A DNA stretch of 64,000 bases from Pandoraea faecigallinarum (GCF_001029105.3 NZ_CP011807.3:2976001-3040000); one strand, 5' to 3'; numbered from the stretch's first letter, positions 16,368-27,513 are shown. Translations and numbers: made by a program. Notes: generated from the sequence alone by a model not told the origin.

Positions 16368-17633
16368 TTACAGGTCGAGCAGCAGGCGTGCCGGATCTTC
16401 CAGCGCTTCCTTCATGGCGACGAGGCTCAGCACGGCTTCGCGACCGTCGATGATACGGTGGTCGTAGCTCATGGCGAGGTAGTTCATCGGACGGATGACG
16501 ATCTCGCCGTTTTCCACGACAGGGCGGTCCTTCGTGGCGTGCACGCCGAGAATGGCCGACTGCGGCGGGTTGATGATGGGGGTCGAGAGCATCGAGCCGA
16601 ACACACCGCCGTTCGAGATCGAGAACGTACCGCCGGTCATTTCTTCGATCGACAGCTTGCCGTCGGCGGCCTTCTTGCCGTACTCGGCGATCTTCTTTTC
16701 AATGTCGGCCAGGCTCATCTGGTCGGCATTGCGCAGGATCGGCACCACCAGACCGCGCGGCGAGCCCACAGCGATACCGATGTCGAAGTAGCCGTGATAA
16801 ACGATGTCGTTACCGTCGATCGAGGCGTTCACGGCCGGGTACTTCTTGAGCGCGTGGACGGCGGCCTTGACGAAGAACGACATGAAACCCAGCTTCACGC
16901 CGTGTTCCTTCTCGAACTTGTCCTTGTACTTGTTGCGCAGATCCATCACCGGCTTCATGTTGACCTCGTTGAACGTGGTCAGAATGGCGTTGGTCTGTTG
17001 CGACTGGAGAAGACGCTCGGCAATACGGGCGCGCAGACGCGACATCGGCACGCGCTGTTCCGGACGGCCTTCGAGCGACTGGTCGCGGCCCACCGGGGCA
17101 GCAACCGACGGCAGTGCGGCGCGTTGTGCCGGGGCCGGGATCGACGAGGCGGCAGCCGCAGCGGGCTTGGCGCCGGCAGCCAGGGCGTCGCCCTTGGTCA
17201 CGCGGCCGTCGCGGCCCGAACCGGCGACGTCGCCGGCCGACAGGTTCTTCTCGGCCAGCACCTTCGCGGCCGCCGGGCTGGCGATATTGCCCGAAGCGCC
17301 ACCGGCTGCGGGGGCAGCGGCCGGTGCGGCAGCCGCCGGCGCGGCGGCTTCGGCCGGCTTGGCAGCGACCGGCGCAGCAGCGCCCGCCTTGGCTTCGGTG
17401 TCGATCTTGGCGATGATCTGTTCCGACGTCACGGTGTCGCCGGCGGCGGCGGACACTTCGACGAGGACGCCAGCCGCCGGGGCCGGCACTTCGAGCACGA
17501 CCTTGTCGGTCTCGACTTCGATGATGGTTTCGTCCTGAGCGAATGCTTCACCGACTTTTTTCTTCCAGTCGAGCAGTGTGCCTTCGGAAACCGACTCGGA
17601 AAACTGGGGGACTTTGACTTCAACAATGGCCAT
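16368..17633 (-). CDS. odhB: Dihydrolipoyllysine-residue succinyltransferase (E2)
   Basis: Core enzyme of the 2-oxoglutarate dehydrogenase complex, 421 residues. The N-terminal lipoyl domain has its lipoylated Lys in [10 protein letters not shown] (about residue 43). A long Ala/Pro linker follows, then the peripheral subunit-binding domain ([20 protein letters not shown]), a second linker, and the catalytic acyltransferase domain, ending with [17 protein letters not shown] (catalytic His and Asp). The start is the ATG at 17633 ([10 protein letters not shown]), which opens the lipoyl domain; ten more in-frame codons upstream are not needed. Second gene of the operon. Confidence 0.95.
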   Translation of the reverse strand: MAIVEVKVPQFSESVSEGTLLDWKKKVGEAFAQDETIIEVETDKVVLEVPAPAAGVLVEVSAAAGDTVTSEQIIAKIDTEAKAGAAAPVAAKPAEAAAPAAAAPAAAPAAGGASGNIASPAAAKVLAEKNLSAGDVAGSGRDGRVTKGDALAAGAKPAAAAASSIPAPAQRAALPSVAAPVGRDQSLEGRPEQRVPMSRLRARIAERLLQSQQTNAILTTFNEVNMKPVMDLRNKYKDKFEKEHGVKLGFMSFFVKAAVHALKKYPAVNASIDGNDIVYHGYFDIGIAVGSPRGLVVPILRNADQMSLADIEKKIAEYGKKAADGKLSIEEMTGGTFSISNGGVFGSMLSTPIINPPQSAILGVHATKDRPVVENGEIVIRPMNYLAMSYDHRIIDGREAVLSLVAMKEALEDPARLLLDL

Positions 17634-17722
17634 TTCTGGATCCTGGATTCGATAAACGTTCAATTCGGAAATACGGCAGCGGCCGTCCCTGGGGGAGGAC
17701 GACCGCTGTAAGACCTAACCGG

Positions 17723-20587
17723 TTACTGCGCCGCCGTCGCGCCCTTCAGGGTGCGACCGAAAGCAACGTCGAGCAGCGACTTGAGCTGTTCGTAATGCTT
17801 GGCGTAGTAACCCACCGCAGGCGAGGCCGATGCCGGACGGCCGGCGTATGCCAGCTTCTGACCAGCGCTCATGGCTTCGAGCAGGTGGTGCTCGATGTAG
17901 AACCACGGACCCTGGTTTTGCGGCTCGTCCTGAGCCCACACCACTTCGGCGAGGTTTTCGTACTTCTTCAGCTCGTTCTGGAACGCCTTGTGCGGGAACG
18001 GATAGAGTTGTTCCACGCGGATGATCGCGACGTCGGTCGACTTCTCTTCACGACGGCGGGCAATCAGGTCGTAGTACAGGCGGCCAGAGCAGGCGATGAC
18101 ACGCTTGACCTTGTTGGCGTCGATCGTGGCGTCGGTTTCGCCGATGACGGTCTGGAAACCGCCCTTGACGAGTTCCGACAGATCGCTCACGGCTTCCTTG
18201 TGACGCAGCAGCGACTTCGGCGTGAACACGATCAGCGGCTTGCGCTGCTGACGGATCATCTGGCGACGCAACACGTGGAAGATCTGTGCCGGCGTGGTCG
18301 GCTGAACCACTTCCATGTTCGTATCGGCGCACAGTTGGAGGTAGCGCTCCATGCGTGCCGACGAGTGCTCCGGACCCTGGCCTTCGTAGCCGTGCGGCAG
18401 CAGCATCGTCAGGCCCGAGACACGGCCCCACTTCACTTCGCCGCTCGAGATGAACTGGTCGATCACGACCTGCGCACCGTTGGCGAAGTCGCCGAACTGG
18501 CCTTCCCACAGCACCAGCGTGTTCGGCTCGGCGGTCGAGTAACCGTATTCGAAACCGAGCACGGCTTCTTCGGACAGCACCGAATCGATCACCGTGAAGT
18601 TGGCCTGGCCATCGGCGACGTGTTGCAGCGGGGTGTAGGTACCGTCGTTCCAGCGCTCACGGTTCTGATCGTGCAGCACGGCGTGGCGGTGCGTGAACGT
18701 GCCACGGCCGGCATCCTGACCGGTCAGGCGCACGGCGAAGCCCGATGCGACCAACGAAGCGTAAGCGAGATGCTCGCCCATGCCCCAGTCGAGCGGCTGC
18801 TTGCCTTCGCCCATACTGCGACGGTCCTTAATGACCTTATCGACGAGCGGGTGAACCTTGAAGTTCTCGGGGATGGTCGTGATGCGCTCGGCCAGTCGCT
18901 TGAGTTCCGCGAGCGGCACGGCCGTATCGGCCTTGTCGATGTACTTCTTGTTCAGGAACGGCACCCAGTCGACGGCGTACTTGCTCTTGTAGTTCGAGAG
19001 CACCGGATCGATCGTGTGGTGACCGTCGTCCATGGCCGAGCGGTAGGCCTTGACGAAACCGTCGCCTTCCTCGGCCGTGATCACGCCTTGCGTGACCAGC
19101 TTCTCGACGTACAGGGCGCGCGTGCCCGGGTGCTGAGCGATCTTCTTGTACATCAGCGGCTGCGTGACAGCCGGCGTGTCCTGCTCGTTGTGGCCCAGTT
19201 TGCGGAAGCAAACGATGTCCACCACGGCATCCTTCTTGAATTCCTGACGGAATTCGAGGGCCAGTTGCATCGCCAGCACGACCGCTTCCGGATCGTCGCC
19301 GTTCACGTGCAGCACCGGCGCTTCGATCATCTTGACCACGTCCGAGCAATACGTCGTCGAACGGGCATCGCGCGGATCCGACGTGGTGAAGCCGATCTGG
19401 TTGTTGATGACGATGTGCACCGTGCCGTGCGTGCCGTAACCACGCGTTTGCGCAAGGTTCAGCGTTTCCATCACGACGCCCTGCCCCGCAAATGCGGCGT
19501 CGCCGTGAACCTGGACTGCCAGCACGCTGGCCGCGTCGGCTTCGCCGCGACGGTCCATACGGGCCTTGGCCGAGCCTTCGACCACCGGGTTCACGATTTC
19601 AAGGTGCGACGGGTTGAATGCCAGCGACAGGTGGACCGGGCCGCCAGTCGTCGAGACGTCGCTCGAGAAGCCCTTGTGGTATTTCACGTCACCGGCCGGC
19701 AGGTCGTCGACGTGCTTGCCTTCGAATTCGGCGAACAGGTCCGACGGCATCTTGCCGAGGGTATTGACCAGCACGTTCAGACGGCCGCGGTGGGCCATGC
19801 CGATCACGATTTCCTGCACGCCCTTGCTGCCGGCATGGTGCACGAGTTCGTCCATCGCCACGATGAACGATTCGCCGCCTTCGAGCGAGAAGCGCTTCTG
19901 GCCGACGAACTTGGTGTGCAGATAACGCTCGAGGCCTTCGGCGGCGGTCAGACGCTCGAGGATGTGCTTCTTCTTTTCCGCGGTGAAGTTGGGCGTGGCG
20001 CGCACCTTCTCCAGACGCTCCTGCCACCAGCGCTTTTGCACCGGATCGCTGATGTACATATACTCGGCACCGATCGAGCCGCAGTACGTGTCGCGCAGCG
20101 CCTTGAGCAGATCGCGCAGGCTGGCCTGTTCGAAACCGAAGTACGTGTTCTCGGCCGAGTACACGCTGTCCATGTCGGCTTCGGTCAGGTCATAGAAAGC
20201 GGGTTCCAGTTCCGGGATGGCCGGACGTTCCTGGCGCTTGAGCGGGTCCAGATTGGCCCAGCGTGCGCCGAGGAAGCGGTAGGCGGCGACCAGCGACTGC
20301 ACGTGCACCTGCTTGCGGGCGACGGCCAGGTCGGAAGCACCGGCATGCGACACAAAGGCATTGGCCTTGGCGCGCTGGGCGAACGACTCCACGATCGGGG
20401 CGTGAGCCACGTCGTTGGCGTTGGAACCATCAACAGCGGGAACGTTTTGCAGCGCGTCGAAATACTGGCGCCAGTTGTCCGGCACGGAAGCCGGATTATC
20501 AAGATACGATTCGTACAGTTCTTCGACGTAGGGGGCATTGCCGCCGAAGAGGTACGAGTTCGCTTGGAATTGTTCCATCAAACTCAT
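17723..20587 (-). CDS. odhA: 2-oxoglutarate dehydrogenase E1 component
   Basis: Thiamine-diphosphate enzyme that decarboxylates 2-oxoglutarate and succinylates the E2 lipoyl group in the TCA cycle. It has 954 residues, the normal length. The N-terminal E2-binding segment contains SYLFGGNAPYVEELYESYL. The TPP domain has GMAHRGRLNVLVN and VHGDAAFAGQGVVMETL, and the transketolase-type C-terminal half carries FEYGYSTAEPNTLVLWEGQFGDF and LPHGYEGQGPEHSSAR. First gene of a leftward operon with odhB 89 bp downstream. The ATG at 20587 lies next to a GGTGAGCG site. The complementary strand has a very long open frame here, a composition artefact. Confidence 0.95.
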   Translation of the reverse strand: MSLMEQFQANSYLFGGNAPYVEELYESYLDNPASVPDNWRQYFDALQNVPAVDGSNANDVAHAPIVESFAQRAKANAFVSHAGASDLAVARKQVHVQSLVAAYRFLGARWANLDPLKRQERPAIPELEPAFYDLTEADMDSVYSAENTYFGFEQASLRDLLKALRDTYCGSIGAEYMYISDPVQKRWWQERLEKVRATPNFTAEKKKHILERLTAAEGLERYLHTKFVGQKRFSLEGGESFIVAMDELVHHAGSKGVQEIVIGMAHRGRLNVLVNTLGKMPSDLFAEFEGKHVDDLPAGDVKYHKGFSSDVSTTGGPVHLSLAFNPSHLEIVNPVVEGSAKARMDRRGEADAASVLAVQVHGDAAFAGQGVVMETLNLAQTRGYGTHGTVHIVINNQIGFTTSDPRDARSTTYCSDVVKMIEAPVLHVNGDDPEAVVLAMQLALEFRQEFKKDAVVDIVCFRKLGHNEQDTPAVTQPLMYKKIAQHPGTRALYVEKLVTQGVITAEEGDGFVKAYRSAMDDGHHTIDPVLSNYKSKYAVDWVPFLNKKYIDKADTAVPLAELKRLAERITTIPENFKVHPLVDKVIKDRRSMGEGKQPLDWGMGEHLAYASLVASGFAVRLTGQDAGRGTFTHRHAVLHDQNRERWNDGTYTPLQHVADGQANFTVIDSVLSEEAVLGFEYGYSTAEPNTLVLWEGQFGDFANGAQVVIDQFISSGEVKWGRVSGLTMLLPHGYEGQGPEHSSARMERYLQLCADTNMEVVQPTTPAQIFHVLRRQMIRQQRKPLIVFTPKSLLRHKEAVSDLSELVKGGFQTVIGETDATIDANKVKRVIACSGRLYYDLIARRREEKSTDVAIIRVEQLYPFPHKAFQNELKKYENLAEVVWAQDEPQNQGPWFYIEHHLLEAMSAGQKLAYAGRPASASPAVGYYAKHYEQLKSLLDVAFGRTLKGATAAQ

Positions 20588-21074
20588 TTTGCGCTCACCT
20601 TTTCTACGAGTGTCTCGAGAAATAGCGGGTTACGAAACCTTCCGCGACACGGCCTGACCGATTAGCGGATTGCGAGAATCAAGTGGTGCTTGGAAGGACC
20701 TGATCAATCACGGCGAGGAGCATAGCACGTTTTCCCGGCAGCCACCGCCCCGGAAAGCCGTCGCACGGGGCCTTGCGGGGTGCCCGTCGCATGGGTTGCG
20801 AGCCCCTGCCCCGCGGGCCTCGAACGCCCGTTCGCATTGGCGCGATCCTGCGCGCATCCGACCCCGATTTCGCGTCACCTTCCCTCGATTTGATAGCGAA
20901 CATGCCGTTATCGCGCGTACTTATGCGTATTCGTATTACGCATTGGGCGCTCCCGTTTGCCCCCACGCCTTATGCCTATATGGAAAAAGGATATATAAAG
21001 ATTAAATTTTATTATTTTAATTTCTAAGGGCCGGTGACTAAGGTGAATGGGTGTTGCCCGGAGCCCGCATTGCC
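20588..21074. other. Divergent promoter region odhA / cysJ
   Basis: 487 bp without a gene. The left part holds the odhA leader. The right end (about 20985-21027) is strikingly A/T-rich (runs such as GGATATATAAAG and TTTTATTATTTTAATTTC) directly before cysJ, which fits a CysB-type activated promoter, but I cannot place the boxes with certainty. Confidence 0.5.
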
Positions 21075-22967
21075 ATGCAAGAGACGCCCCTTACCGCCCA
21101 GCAAGCACAGTTACTCAACCAACTGGTGAACGGCCTGTCCGCCGAGCAACTCGCATGGGTGCGCGGTTTTCTCGCCGGGCTCAACCACGCCGTACGATAC
21201 GCAGGCGCACGGGCACCGGCCGCCGCGACCGCCGGCAGCGCGGCGGCCCAGTTGACCATTCTCTACGGCTCGCAGACGGGCCATGCCCAGGAAGTCGCCG
21301 AGCAGGCGAAAGCGCGGGCGGCGGCTGCCGGCTTCAAGGTCGAGCTGTTCGCCATGGGCGACTACAGAGCGTCGCGACTGAAGAACGACAAGTCGCTGCT
21401 CGTCGTGGTGTCGACGCAAGGCGAAGGCGATCCGCCGGACGACGCCCGCGGCTTCCACGACTTCCTGCACGGGGACAAGGCTCCCAGACTGAATGGCACG
21501 CGCTTCGCCGTGCTCGGGCTGGGAGACTCCAGCTACGAGAAGTTCTGCCAGGCGGGCAAGGACTTCGATGCACGGCTTGCGGCGCTGGGCGCCGAGCGGC
21601 TCGTCGCCCGCGTGGACAGCGACGTGGACTACGACGCCCCCGCCGAGCGCTGGATCGACGATGCGCTCGAAGCGTTCGGGCGCCTTGCGGCCGACGCATG
21701 CGCACCGTGCGCATCATCCCGGACCGGCCCCTCCCCGGCCGGCCATCCCGCTCAATCCCAGGGCGCCAAACCGCTGAACATCACCGAGACCTTCACACTG
21801 GCTGCACTCGCCGGCGGGATGACGTCGACGGCCGTCGCGCAGCACGAGTACGGCCGCAAGCATCCGTTCGACGCGACCGTCCTCGAAAACGTCACGCTGT
21901 CCGGACGCGGCTCGTCCAAGGAAGTCCATCACATCGAACTCTCGCTCGAAGGGGCGGGCCTCACGTACGAGCCCGGCGACGCGCTAGGCGTGGTGGCGAG
22001 GAACGACTCGGCGCTCGTGGACGCGTTGATCGACGCGCTCGCGCTGGACCCGCAGGCCACGACCACCACGCAGGACAGCACGTTATCGCTTCGCGAGGCG
22101 TTTCTGAGCGCCTACGACATCACCACGCTCTCGCGCGCGTTCCTCGAAAAGTATGCGGCGCTGACAGAATCGACGGAACTCGGGGCGTTGCTTGCCGCCG
22201 GCAACGAAACGGCATTGCGCGACTATCTGCATGGGCGCGACGTGCTCGACGTCGTCCGGCAGTTCCCCGCGCGCAAGGTCAAGGCCGCCGAATTCGTCGG
22301 CACGCTGCGCACGTTGCAACCCCGCCTGTATTCCATCGCATCGAGCCTTGCCGCCACCCCCGACGCCGTTCACATCACCGTGGGCGCCGTGCGATACGAC
22401 AGTCACGGACGCGCGCGCCGCGGCGTCGCATCGACATATCTGGCCGACCTGGCGCGCGAAGGCGAGTCGGTGGCGGTGTACATCGAGGCGAACCGCAATT
22501 TCAAGCTGCCGCAGGACAGCCATGCGCCCATCATCATGATTGGGCCGGGCACGGGCGTCGCGCCGTTCCGGGCCTTCGTGCAAGAGCGTCAGGCGCTCGA
22601 TGCGCCGGGCAGGAACTGGCTGTTTTTCGGCGATCGAAATTTCCGCACCGACTTTCTCTATCAACGCGAGTGGCAACGCTACGTCAAGGACGGCGCACTC
22701 ACGAAGATCGACCTCGCCTTTTCCCGCGACACCGGCGACAAGGTGTACGTGCAGCACCGCATGCGCGAGCAAGGCAAGACGCTGTACGCGTGGTTACAGG
22801 AAGGCGCGTACCTCTATGTCTGTGGCGACGCCGGACAAATGGCGCGCGACGTGAACGCCGCGCTCGTCGACATCGTCGCCGAACATGGCGCGGTCTCGCC
22901 CGACACGGCCGCGGAGTACGTGAAGACATTGCAGCGCGAAAAGCGCTATCAGCGCGACGTGTACTGA
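21075..22967 (+). CDS. cysJ: Sulfite reductase (NADPH) flavoprotein alpha subunit
   Basis: Diflavin reductase that passes electrons from NADPH through FAD and FMN to CysI, 630 residues. The flavodoxin domain has LTILYGSQTGHAQEVAEQ (residues 60-77) and VVVSTQGEGDPPDDA. The FAD domain has QPRLYSIASSL and RRGVASTYLADLA, and the NADPH domain has IGPGTGVAPFRAFVQER and the C-terminal LQREKRYQRDVY with the terminal aromatic. The ATG at 21075 is preceded by GGAG at a slightly long spacing; a TTG at 21051 is the alternative. It is followed by cysI after 66 bp. A second, flavoprotein-free sulfite reductase lies 24 kb away. Confidence 0.93.
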   Translation: MQETPLTAQQAQLLNQLVNGLSAEQLAWVRGFLAGLNHAVRYAGARAPAAATAGSAAAQLTILYGSQTGHAQEVAEQAKARAAAAGFKVELFAMGDYRASRLKNDKSLLVVVSTQGEGDPPDDARGFHDFLHGDKAPRLNGTRFAVLGLGDSSYEKFCQAGKDFDARLAALGAERLVARVDSDVDYDAPAERWIDDALEAFGRLAADACAPCASSRTGPSPAGHPAQSQGAKPLNITETFTLAALAGGMTSTAVAQHEYGRKHPFDATVLENVTLSGRGSSKEVHHIELSLEGAGLTYEPGDALGVVARNDSALVDALIDALALDPQATTTTQDSTLSLREAFLSAYDITTLSRAFLEKYAALTESTELGALLAAGNETALRDYLHGRDVLDVVRQFPARKVKAAEFVGTLRTLQPRLYSIASSLAATPDAVHITVGAVRYDSHGRARRGVASTYLADLAREGESVAVYIEANRNFKLPQDSHAPIIMIGPGTGVAPFRAFVQERQALDAPGRNWLFFGDRNFRTDFLYQREWQRYVKDGALTKIDLAFSRDTGDKVYVQHRMREQGKTLYAWLQEGAYLYVCGDAGQMARDVNAALVDIVAEHGAVSPDTAAEYVKTLQREKRYQRDVY

Positions 22968-23033
22968 ATCGCGCGAGAACACCGGCAATACCGGACAACA
23001 GCAACATCACCGATAACAGGGACCGCATTCCCC

Positions 23034-24779
23034 ATGACTCAGACGACGCCATCCGGCAGCGCTGACAAATCGGCGGCGCGCTCGGAAGTCGAAAAGATCA
23101 AAGACGTCAGCAATTATCTGCGCGGCACGATCGCCCAGGGGCTGGCCGATCCGCTTACGGGCGCCATCTTCGAGAAAGACGCGCAACTGCTCAAGTTCCA
23201 TGGCGCCTACATGCAGGACGACCGGGATCTGCGCGCCGAGCGTCAGAAGCAGAAACTGGAGCCTGCCTATCAGTTCATGGTCCGGCTGCGCATGCCCGGC
23301 GGGGTGTGCACGCCGGCGCAGTGGCGCAAACTCGATGCGCTTGCGCAGCAATACGGCGGCAACACGCTTCGTCTGACGACGCGTCAGACCGTGCAGTACC
23401 ACAACGTTCTCAAGCACCAGTTGCGCCCCCTCATCCGCGGAATCGACGAGGTCGCGATGACGAGCATCGCGGCGTGCGGCGACGTGAATCGCAACACGCT
23501 GGTGTCGAACAATCCGCACCTCTCACCCGCACATGCCGAAGCGCTGGACTGGTGCCTGAAGATCGACCGGCACCTGTTGCCGCATACGAGCGCCTATCGC
23601 GAAATCTGGCTGGGCGACAAGCGTCTGGGCGCAGGCAAGGAAGACCTCGAACCGATTTACGGCAAGCACTATTTGCCGCGCAAGTTCAAGATCGCCATCG
23701 CCGTTCCGCCGAACAACGACGTCGATCTATACGCCAACGACCTTGGCTTCATCGCTATCGTGGGCGACGACGGCAAGCTCGAAGGTTTCAACGTCTCGGT
23801 CGGCGGCGGCATGGGCATGACGCATGGCGATGCAGCAACGTATCCGCGCACGGGCACGGTCATCGGCTACATTCCTGCGCACCGGATCGTGGACGTGGCG
23901 GAGAAAGTGTTGCTGGTGCAGCGCGATTTCGGCGACCGCACGAATCGCAAGCATGCGCGCCTGAAGTACACCATCGACGACCGGGGCGTCGAATGGTTCG
24001 GTGAAACGCTCAACCGGTACCTCGGCTGGGATCTCGCCCCGGCGCGTGCGTTCGCCTTCACCACCAACGGCGATCAATATGGATGGCGCAAGGGCGCGGA
24101 CGGCTTGTGGCATCTCACGCTCTTCATCCAGAACGGGCGGGTGAAGGACCGGGGCGACTATCGTCCGATGACGGGCCTGCGCGAAATTGCCGGTGTGCAC
24201 GACGGCGAGTTCCGAATCACGGCCAATCAGAACCTGATCGTCGCCCGGGTGAGCGACGCAAACAAGCCGCGCATCGAAGCGCTCGTCAAGGCGTACGGCC
24301 TGCTTGAAGGCGAGCATCATAGCGCGCTACGCATCAATTCGATGGCCTGCGTCGGCTTTCCGACGTGCGGTCTGGCCCTCGCGGAGAGCGAGCGTGCCCT
24401 GCCCGGTCTCGTCACGCGACTGGAGAAGGTGCTGGAGGACGCCGGGCTGGCGGGCGAACCGATCACGCTGCGCATGACCGGCTGCCCGAACGGCTGCGCG
24501 CGGCCTTACCTCGCGGAAATCGGACTTGTCGGCAAGTCCCCCGGCAAGTACAACCTGTACCTCGGCGCCGGCTTTCATGGCGAGCGTCTGAACAAGCTGT
24601 ACAAGGAATCGTTAAACGAGGATCAGGTCGTTGCCGAGTTGACCCCGTTGTTCCGCCAATATTCGGCATCGCGCGACGCCGGTGAAAAATTCGGTGACTT
24701 CCTCGTACGTCAGGGCATCGTGAAAGCGGTGGTCGAAGCCCGCGAGGACTTCCACGGTCCGGGGCACGCCGAATCGTAG
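23034..24779 (+). CDS. cysI: Sulfite reductase (NADPH) hemoprotein beta subunit
   Basis: Siroheme/[4Fe-4S] enzyme reducing sulfite to sulfide with six electrons from CysJ, 581 residues. Both halves of the nitrite/sulfite reductase fold are present. The cluster and siroheme ligands are in SMACVGFPTCGLALAES and TGCPNGCARPYLAEIG (four Cys, about residues 441-487). The substrate-site basic residues are in LRLTTRQTVQYHNV and GDVNRNTL. It starts with an ATG at 23034 downstream of GGGACC. Operon with cysJ; a strong terminator follows at 24860. Confidence 0.94.
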   Translation: MTQTTPSGSADKSAARSEVEKIKDVSNYLRGTIAQGLADPLTGAIFEKDAQLLKFHGAYMQDDRDLRAERQKQKLEPAYQFMVRLRMPGGVCTPAQWRKLDALAQQYGGNTLRLTTRQTVQYHNVLKHQLRPLIRGIDEVAMTSIAACGDVNRNTLVSNNPHLSPAHAEALDWCLKIDRHLLPHTSAYREIWLGDKRLGAGKEDLEPIYGKHYLPRKFKIAIAVPPNNDVDLYANDLGFIAIVGDDGKLEGFNVSVGGGMGMTHGDAATYPRTGTVIGYIPAHRIVDVAEKVLLVQRDFGDRTNRKHARLKYTIDDRGVEWFGETLNRYLGWDLAPARAFAFTTNGDQYGWRKGADGLWHLTLFIQNGRVKDRGDYRPMTGLREIAGVHDGEFRITANQNLIVARVSDANKPRIEALVKAYGLLEGEHHSALRINSMACVGFPTCGLALAESERALPGLVTRLEKVLEDAGLAGEPITLRMTGCPNGCARPYLAEIGLVGKSPGKYNLYLGAGFHGERLNKLYKESLNEDQVVAELTPLFRQYSASRDAGEKFGDFLVRQGIVKAVVEAREDFHGPGHAES

Positions 24780-24859
24780 GTCACTCAAGGGGACGGCTCA
24801 TCCCCGCATCGGGATTTCGCGGGCGGCGAAACACAACGGGGCTACCTGCCATCCCAATG

Positions 24860-24891
24860 AAAAAACCCCGGCACTTTCGCGCCGGGGTTTT
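24860..24891. terminator. Bidirectional terminator after cysI
   Basis: The stem CCCCGGC / GCCGGGG is flanked by AAAAAA and TTTT, so it works in both directions between cysI and the convergent lipoprotein gene. Confidence 0.85.
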
Positions 24892-24912
24892 GCATTCGGG
24901 TACCGCGAGACG

Positions 24913-25320
24913 TCAGTCGTTGCTGCCCGCGTAAGGCACCATGCAGCGCTTGACGGTGTTCTCGTAGTCGCGCGGCAGCTGGCTGCCCGGGATTTCGAAG
25001 TACTCGATACGCGCGCCGAAACCGCCCTGCATGATATCGACGTACGGGTTGTAGATCGCGTTGTTGTCCTTGTCGTGACCGCGATAGACGCGCACACGGT
25101 CGGCGCCCTGACGCGCGTAGCTCGTTGAATCCACGTTGGTCGAAAGCTCGCTCCAGCCGTGATAGATGCAATTCAGCACCATGAACCGGTCGGCACTGGT
25201 GCCTTGGTCGAGCAGTCGGCCCGTTGCCGGATCGGGCCGGCTCATCTGGTTGATCGGGCCACAGCCTGCCATCAGGCCAGCCAGCACTGCCACCGTCGCC
25301 ATCAGCGCCACTCGCTTCAT
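24913..25320 (-). CDS. Small hypothetical lipoprotein
   Basis: Lipoprotein of 135 residues, not recognised. The signal MKRVALMATVAVLAGLMAGC ends in LMAGC with Cys20 as the lipid site. The mature part is soluble and acidic/polar, with two more Cys (VLNCIYHGW and VKRCMVPY) that could pair. No known domain is visible. The ATG at 25320 has GAGGGTG upstream. It stands alone, convergent to cysI and separated from it by a terminator. Confidence 0.75.
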   Translation of the reverse strand: MKRVALMATVAVLAGLMAGCGPINQMSRPDPATGRLLDQGTSADRFMVLNCIYHGWSELSTNVDSTSYARQGADRVRVYRGHDKDNNAIYNPYVDIMQGGFGARIEYFEIPGSQLPRDYENTVKRCMVPYAGSND

Positions 25321-25515
25321 ACTTCGACACCCTCAACTGAGCAAAAGATGGGCAATGTTACCCGGTTCGGCGGGCCACCGCCATGGACGCCCCGCCTCTT
25401 CCCGCCTCTCGCCCGCCGCTCCTTATCGCGCTTACTTGCGCTTTGTTGCGCTTCATCGCGCTTGTTCCCACCGGTTCCGCCTCACGGCGCCATGCCCCGG
25501 ACCGAAGCGAGGGCT

Positions 25516-27138
25516 TTACGCGGCGAGCGACAGCGACGTGCCGCCGACCGCGTGCAGTGCAGGGCGTCTTCCACCGCCGCTTGCCGCGCCTTCGTCCCCC
25601 AGACGGAAGCGCGCCATCTCCTCGCGCAGCGCGTTCGTCTGGTCTTCCAGCGATGCCGCAGCGGCGGCCGCCTGCTCCACCAGCGCCGCGTTCTGCTGCG
25701 TAACGGTGTCCATCTGCGTGACAGCCTGATTCACCTGCTCGATGCCGCCGCTCTGTTCGTCCGATGCCGCAGAGATCTCGCCCATGATGTCGGTCACGCG
25801 CTGAACGGCCTGCGTGATCTCGTCCATCGTGCGCCCGGCCTCGGCCACGAGCGTTGAACCGTCGGACACCTTTTGGGCAGACGCTTCGATCAGCGTCTTG
25901 ATCTCGCGCGCTGCCGTGGCACTGCGCTGCGCCAACGTGCGCACCTCGCCGGCCACCACGGCAAAACCGCGCCCCTGCTCGCCCGCGCGCGCGGCCTCGA
26001 CCGCGGCATTGAGCGCGAGGATATTGGTCTGGAACGCAATGCCGTCGATCACCGCGATGATGTCGACGACCTGAGACGAACTCGCCGAGATGCCCTGCAT
26101 CGTGTCGACCACGCGCGCCACCACCTGAGCGCCGCGTGCCGCGATATCCGAAGCGTTGACGGCCAGTTGGCTTGCCTGGCGCGCATTGTCGGCGTTCTGT
26201 TTGACCGTTGCCGTCAATTGCTCCATCGAGGAAGCCGTCTCCTCCAGCGACGCGGCCTGCTGTTCGGTGCGCGCCGAAAGATCGGTATTGCCCGCCGAGA
26301 TCTCCGCCGTGGCCGTCGCCATCGCGTCGCAACTATGGCGCACGCCGCGAATCGTGCCGGCCAGGCGCGTCTGCATCATCTCCAGTCCGCGCATGAGCAT
26401 CGACATTTCGTCCTTGCCGCGCACCTGCACCGGGTTGTCGAGCTGACCGGCGGAGATGTTCTCGAAGTGCGCGAGCGCCTCCTTTAGCGGACGCATGATC
26501 GCACCGCGCAGGGAGAAATAGCACGCGATGGCCATCAGCACGCCCAGCGCCGTGGCGCCGATGCTCAGCCAGCGAAACGCCGTCAGTTCCGCCATCGACG
26601 CTTCGTAGGTGTCCTGTCCGAGCTTGAGCTTGTAGGCCGCCAGCGCGTCGCTTGCCGCGGTGAGCGCGGCGTAGTGCCTGGGCAGCACGTTCATCGTGAT
26701 GTCGTCCATCGCGGTGCGGTCGCGCGCGTCGATGGCGGCAAGCATTGGATTCATCCCCTGATCGAAGAATGTCGCGCGGCGCGTGGCGACGTCGTTTGCC
26801 AGACGTTGCTCCTCGGCGCCATGCGGCAGCGCCTGATACGCGACCCACGCGGCGTTCGCGTCCTTGATCATGCTGCGCGCGCGTGCGGCAACCTTGTCGG
26901 CGTCCGGCGATTCGGGATGCAGCACCACGCGATCGAGAATCGCGCGGGTTCGCGCGAGGGTGGCGTTGTCTTTGCCGAGCGCCACCGTGGCGGCGAGGTG
27001 ATTGGCATACGTTTCGCGAAGCGCATCGCCGGTGCGCGTCATGCCCGCGATGCCCAGTGCGCCCAACAGAATCAATAGAACAGCCAACAGCGCCATGGTG
27101 ATGCCCAGGCGCGCCTTGATCGAAAAGCTCCGAAACAT
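25516..27138 (-). CDS. Methyl-accepting chemotaxis protein
   Basis: Transmembrane chemoreceptor of 540 residues. First membrane segment about residues 11-30 ([20 protein letters not shown]). A periplasmic four-helix-bundle type sensor (about 31-190) has no obvious ligand motif. The second membrane segment ([20 protein letters not shown]) is followed by HAMP and then the signalling domain with the hairpin tip [28 protein letters not shown] sequence and the highly conserved [21 protein letters not shown] CheR/CheB pentapeptide tail is not evident. It starts at the ATG at 27138 with CGGAGA upstream. Orphan: no che genes are adjacent. Confidence 0.92.
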   Translation of the reverse strand: MFRSFSIKARLGITMALLAVLLILLGALGIAGMTRTGDALRETYANHLAATVALGKDNATLARTRAILDRVVLHPESPDADKVAARARSMIKDANAAWVAYQALPHGAEEQRLANDVATRRATFFDQGMNPMLAAIDARDRTAMDDITMNVLPRHYAALTAASDALAAYKLKLGQDTYEASMAELTAFRWLSIGATALGVLMAIACYFSLRGAIMRPLKEALAHFENISAGQLDNPVQVRGKDEMSMLMRGLEMMQTRLAGTIRGVRHSCDAMATATAEISAGNTDLSARTEQQAASLEETASSMEQLTATVKQNADNARQASQLAVNASDIAARGAQVVARVVDTMQGISASSSQVVDIIAVIDGIAFQTNILALNAAVEAARAGEQGRGFAVVAGEVRTLAQRSATAAREIKTLIEASAQKVSDGSTLVAEAGRTMDEITQAVQRVTDIMGEISAASDEQSGGIEQVNQAVTQMDTVTQQNAALVEQAAAAAASLEDQTNALREEMARFRLGDEGAASGGGRRPALHAVGGTSLSLAA

Positions 27139-27513
27139 GCTGTCGTCTCCGTCTTACGTGATGGGTATCTCACCCCTGTCCGGCCTCTGTCGGGCCGGTC
27201 ATACTTGTCACATCGGCGCTTCGCACGCCAGACTTGAGCATCCTGAGGGTTTACGTGCCTGTGCGCCAAGGTGCCGGTGACGGTGGGATTGATTCACATC
27301 AACTGTCACGCATCGGGCATTTCGCGCTTGCGACGTCTTGCGCAACGAAACGGCACCGACCGGCACAAGCCGGGACAAACCCGGCACGAAACGAAATCGC
27401 CTTGCGAAGTCGCCTGGGGTGGCACCGAGCAACGGCAGAATGCTGCGGGTGACTGGGGGGAGCCTGCGTGATCTTATTACGTTTTTTATATATACATTCA
27501 ATATATTCGGATC
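27139..27513. other. Promoter region between mcp and the TPR gene
   Basis: 375 bp with no supported gene. The only notable feature is a very A/T-rich segment at about 27475-27510 just before the TPR gene start, a likely promoter. Confidence 0.4.

Noticed and set aside
17795-20665. A 956-codon open frame on the plus strand.
   Set aside because: It mirrors odhA exactly and is His/Arg/Val-rich without any recognisable fold.
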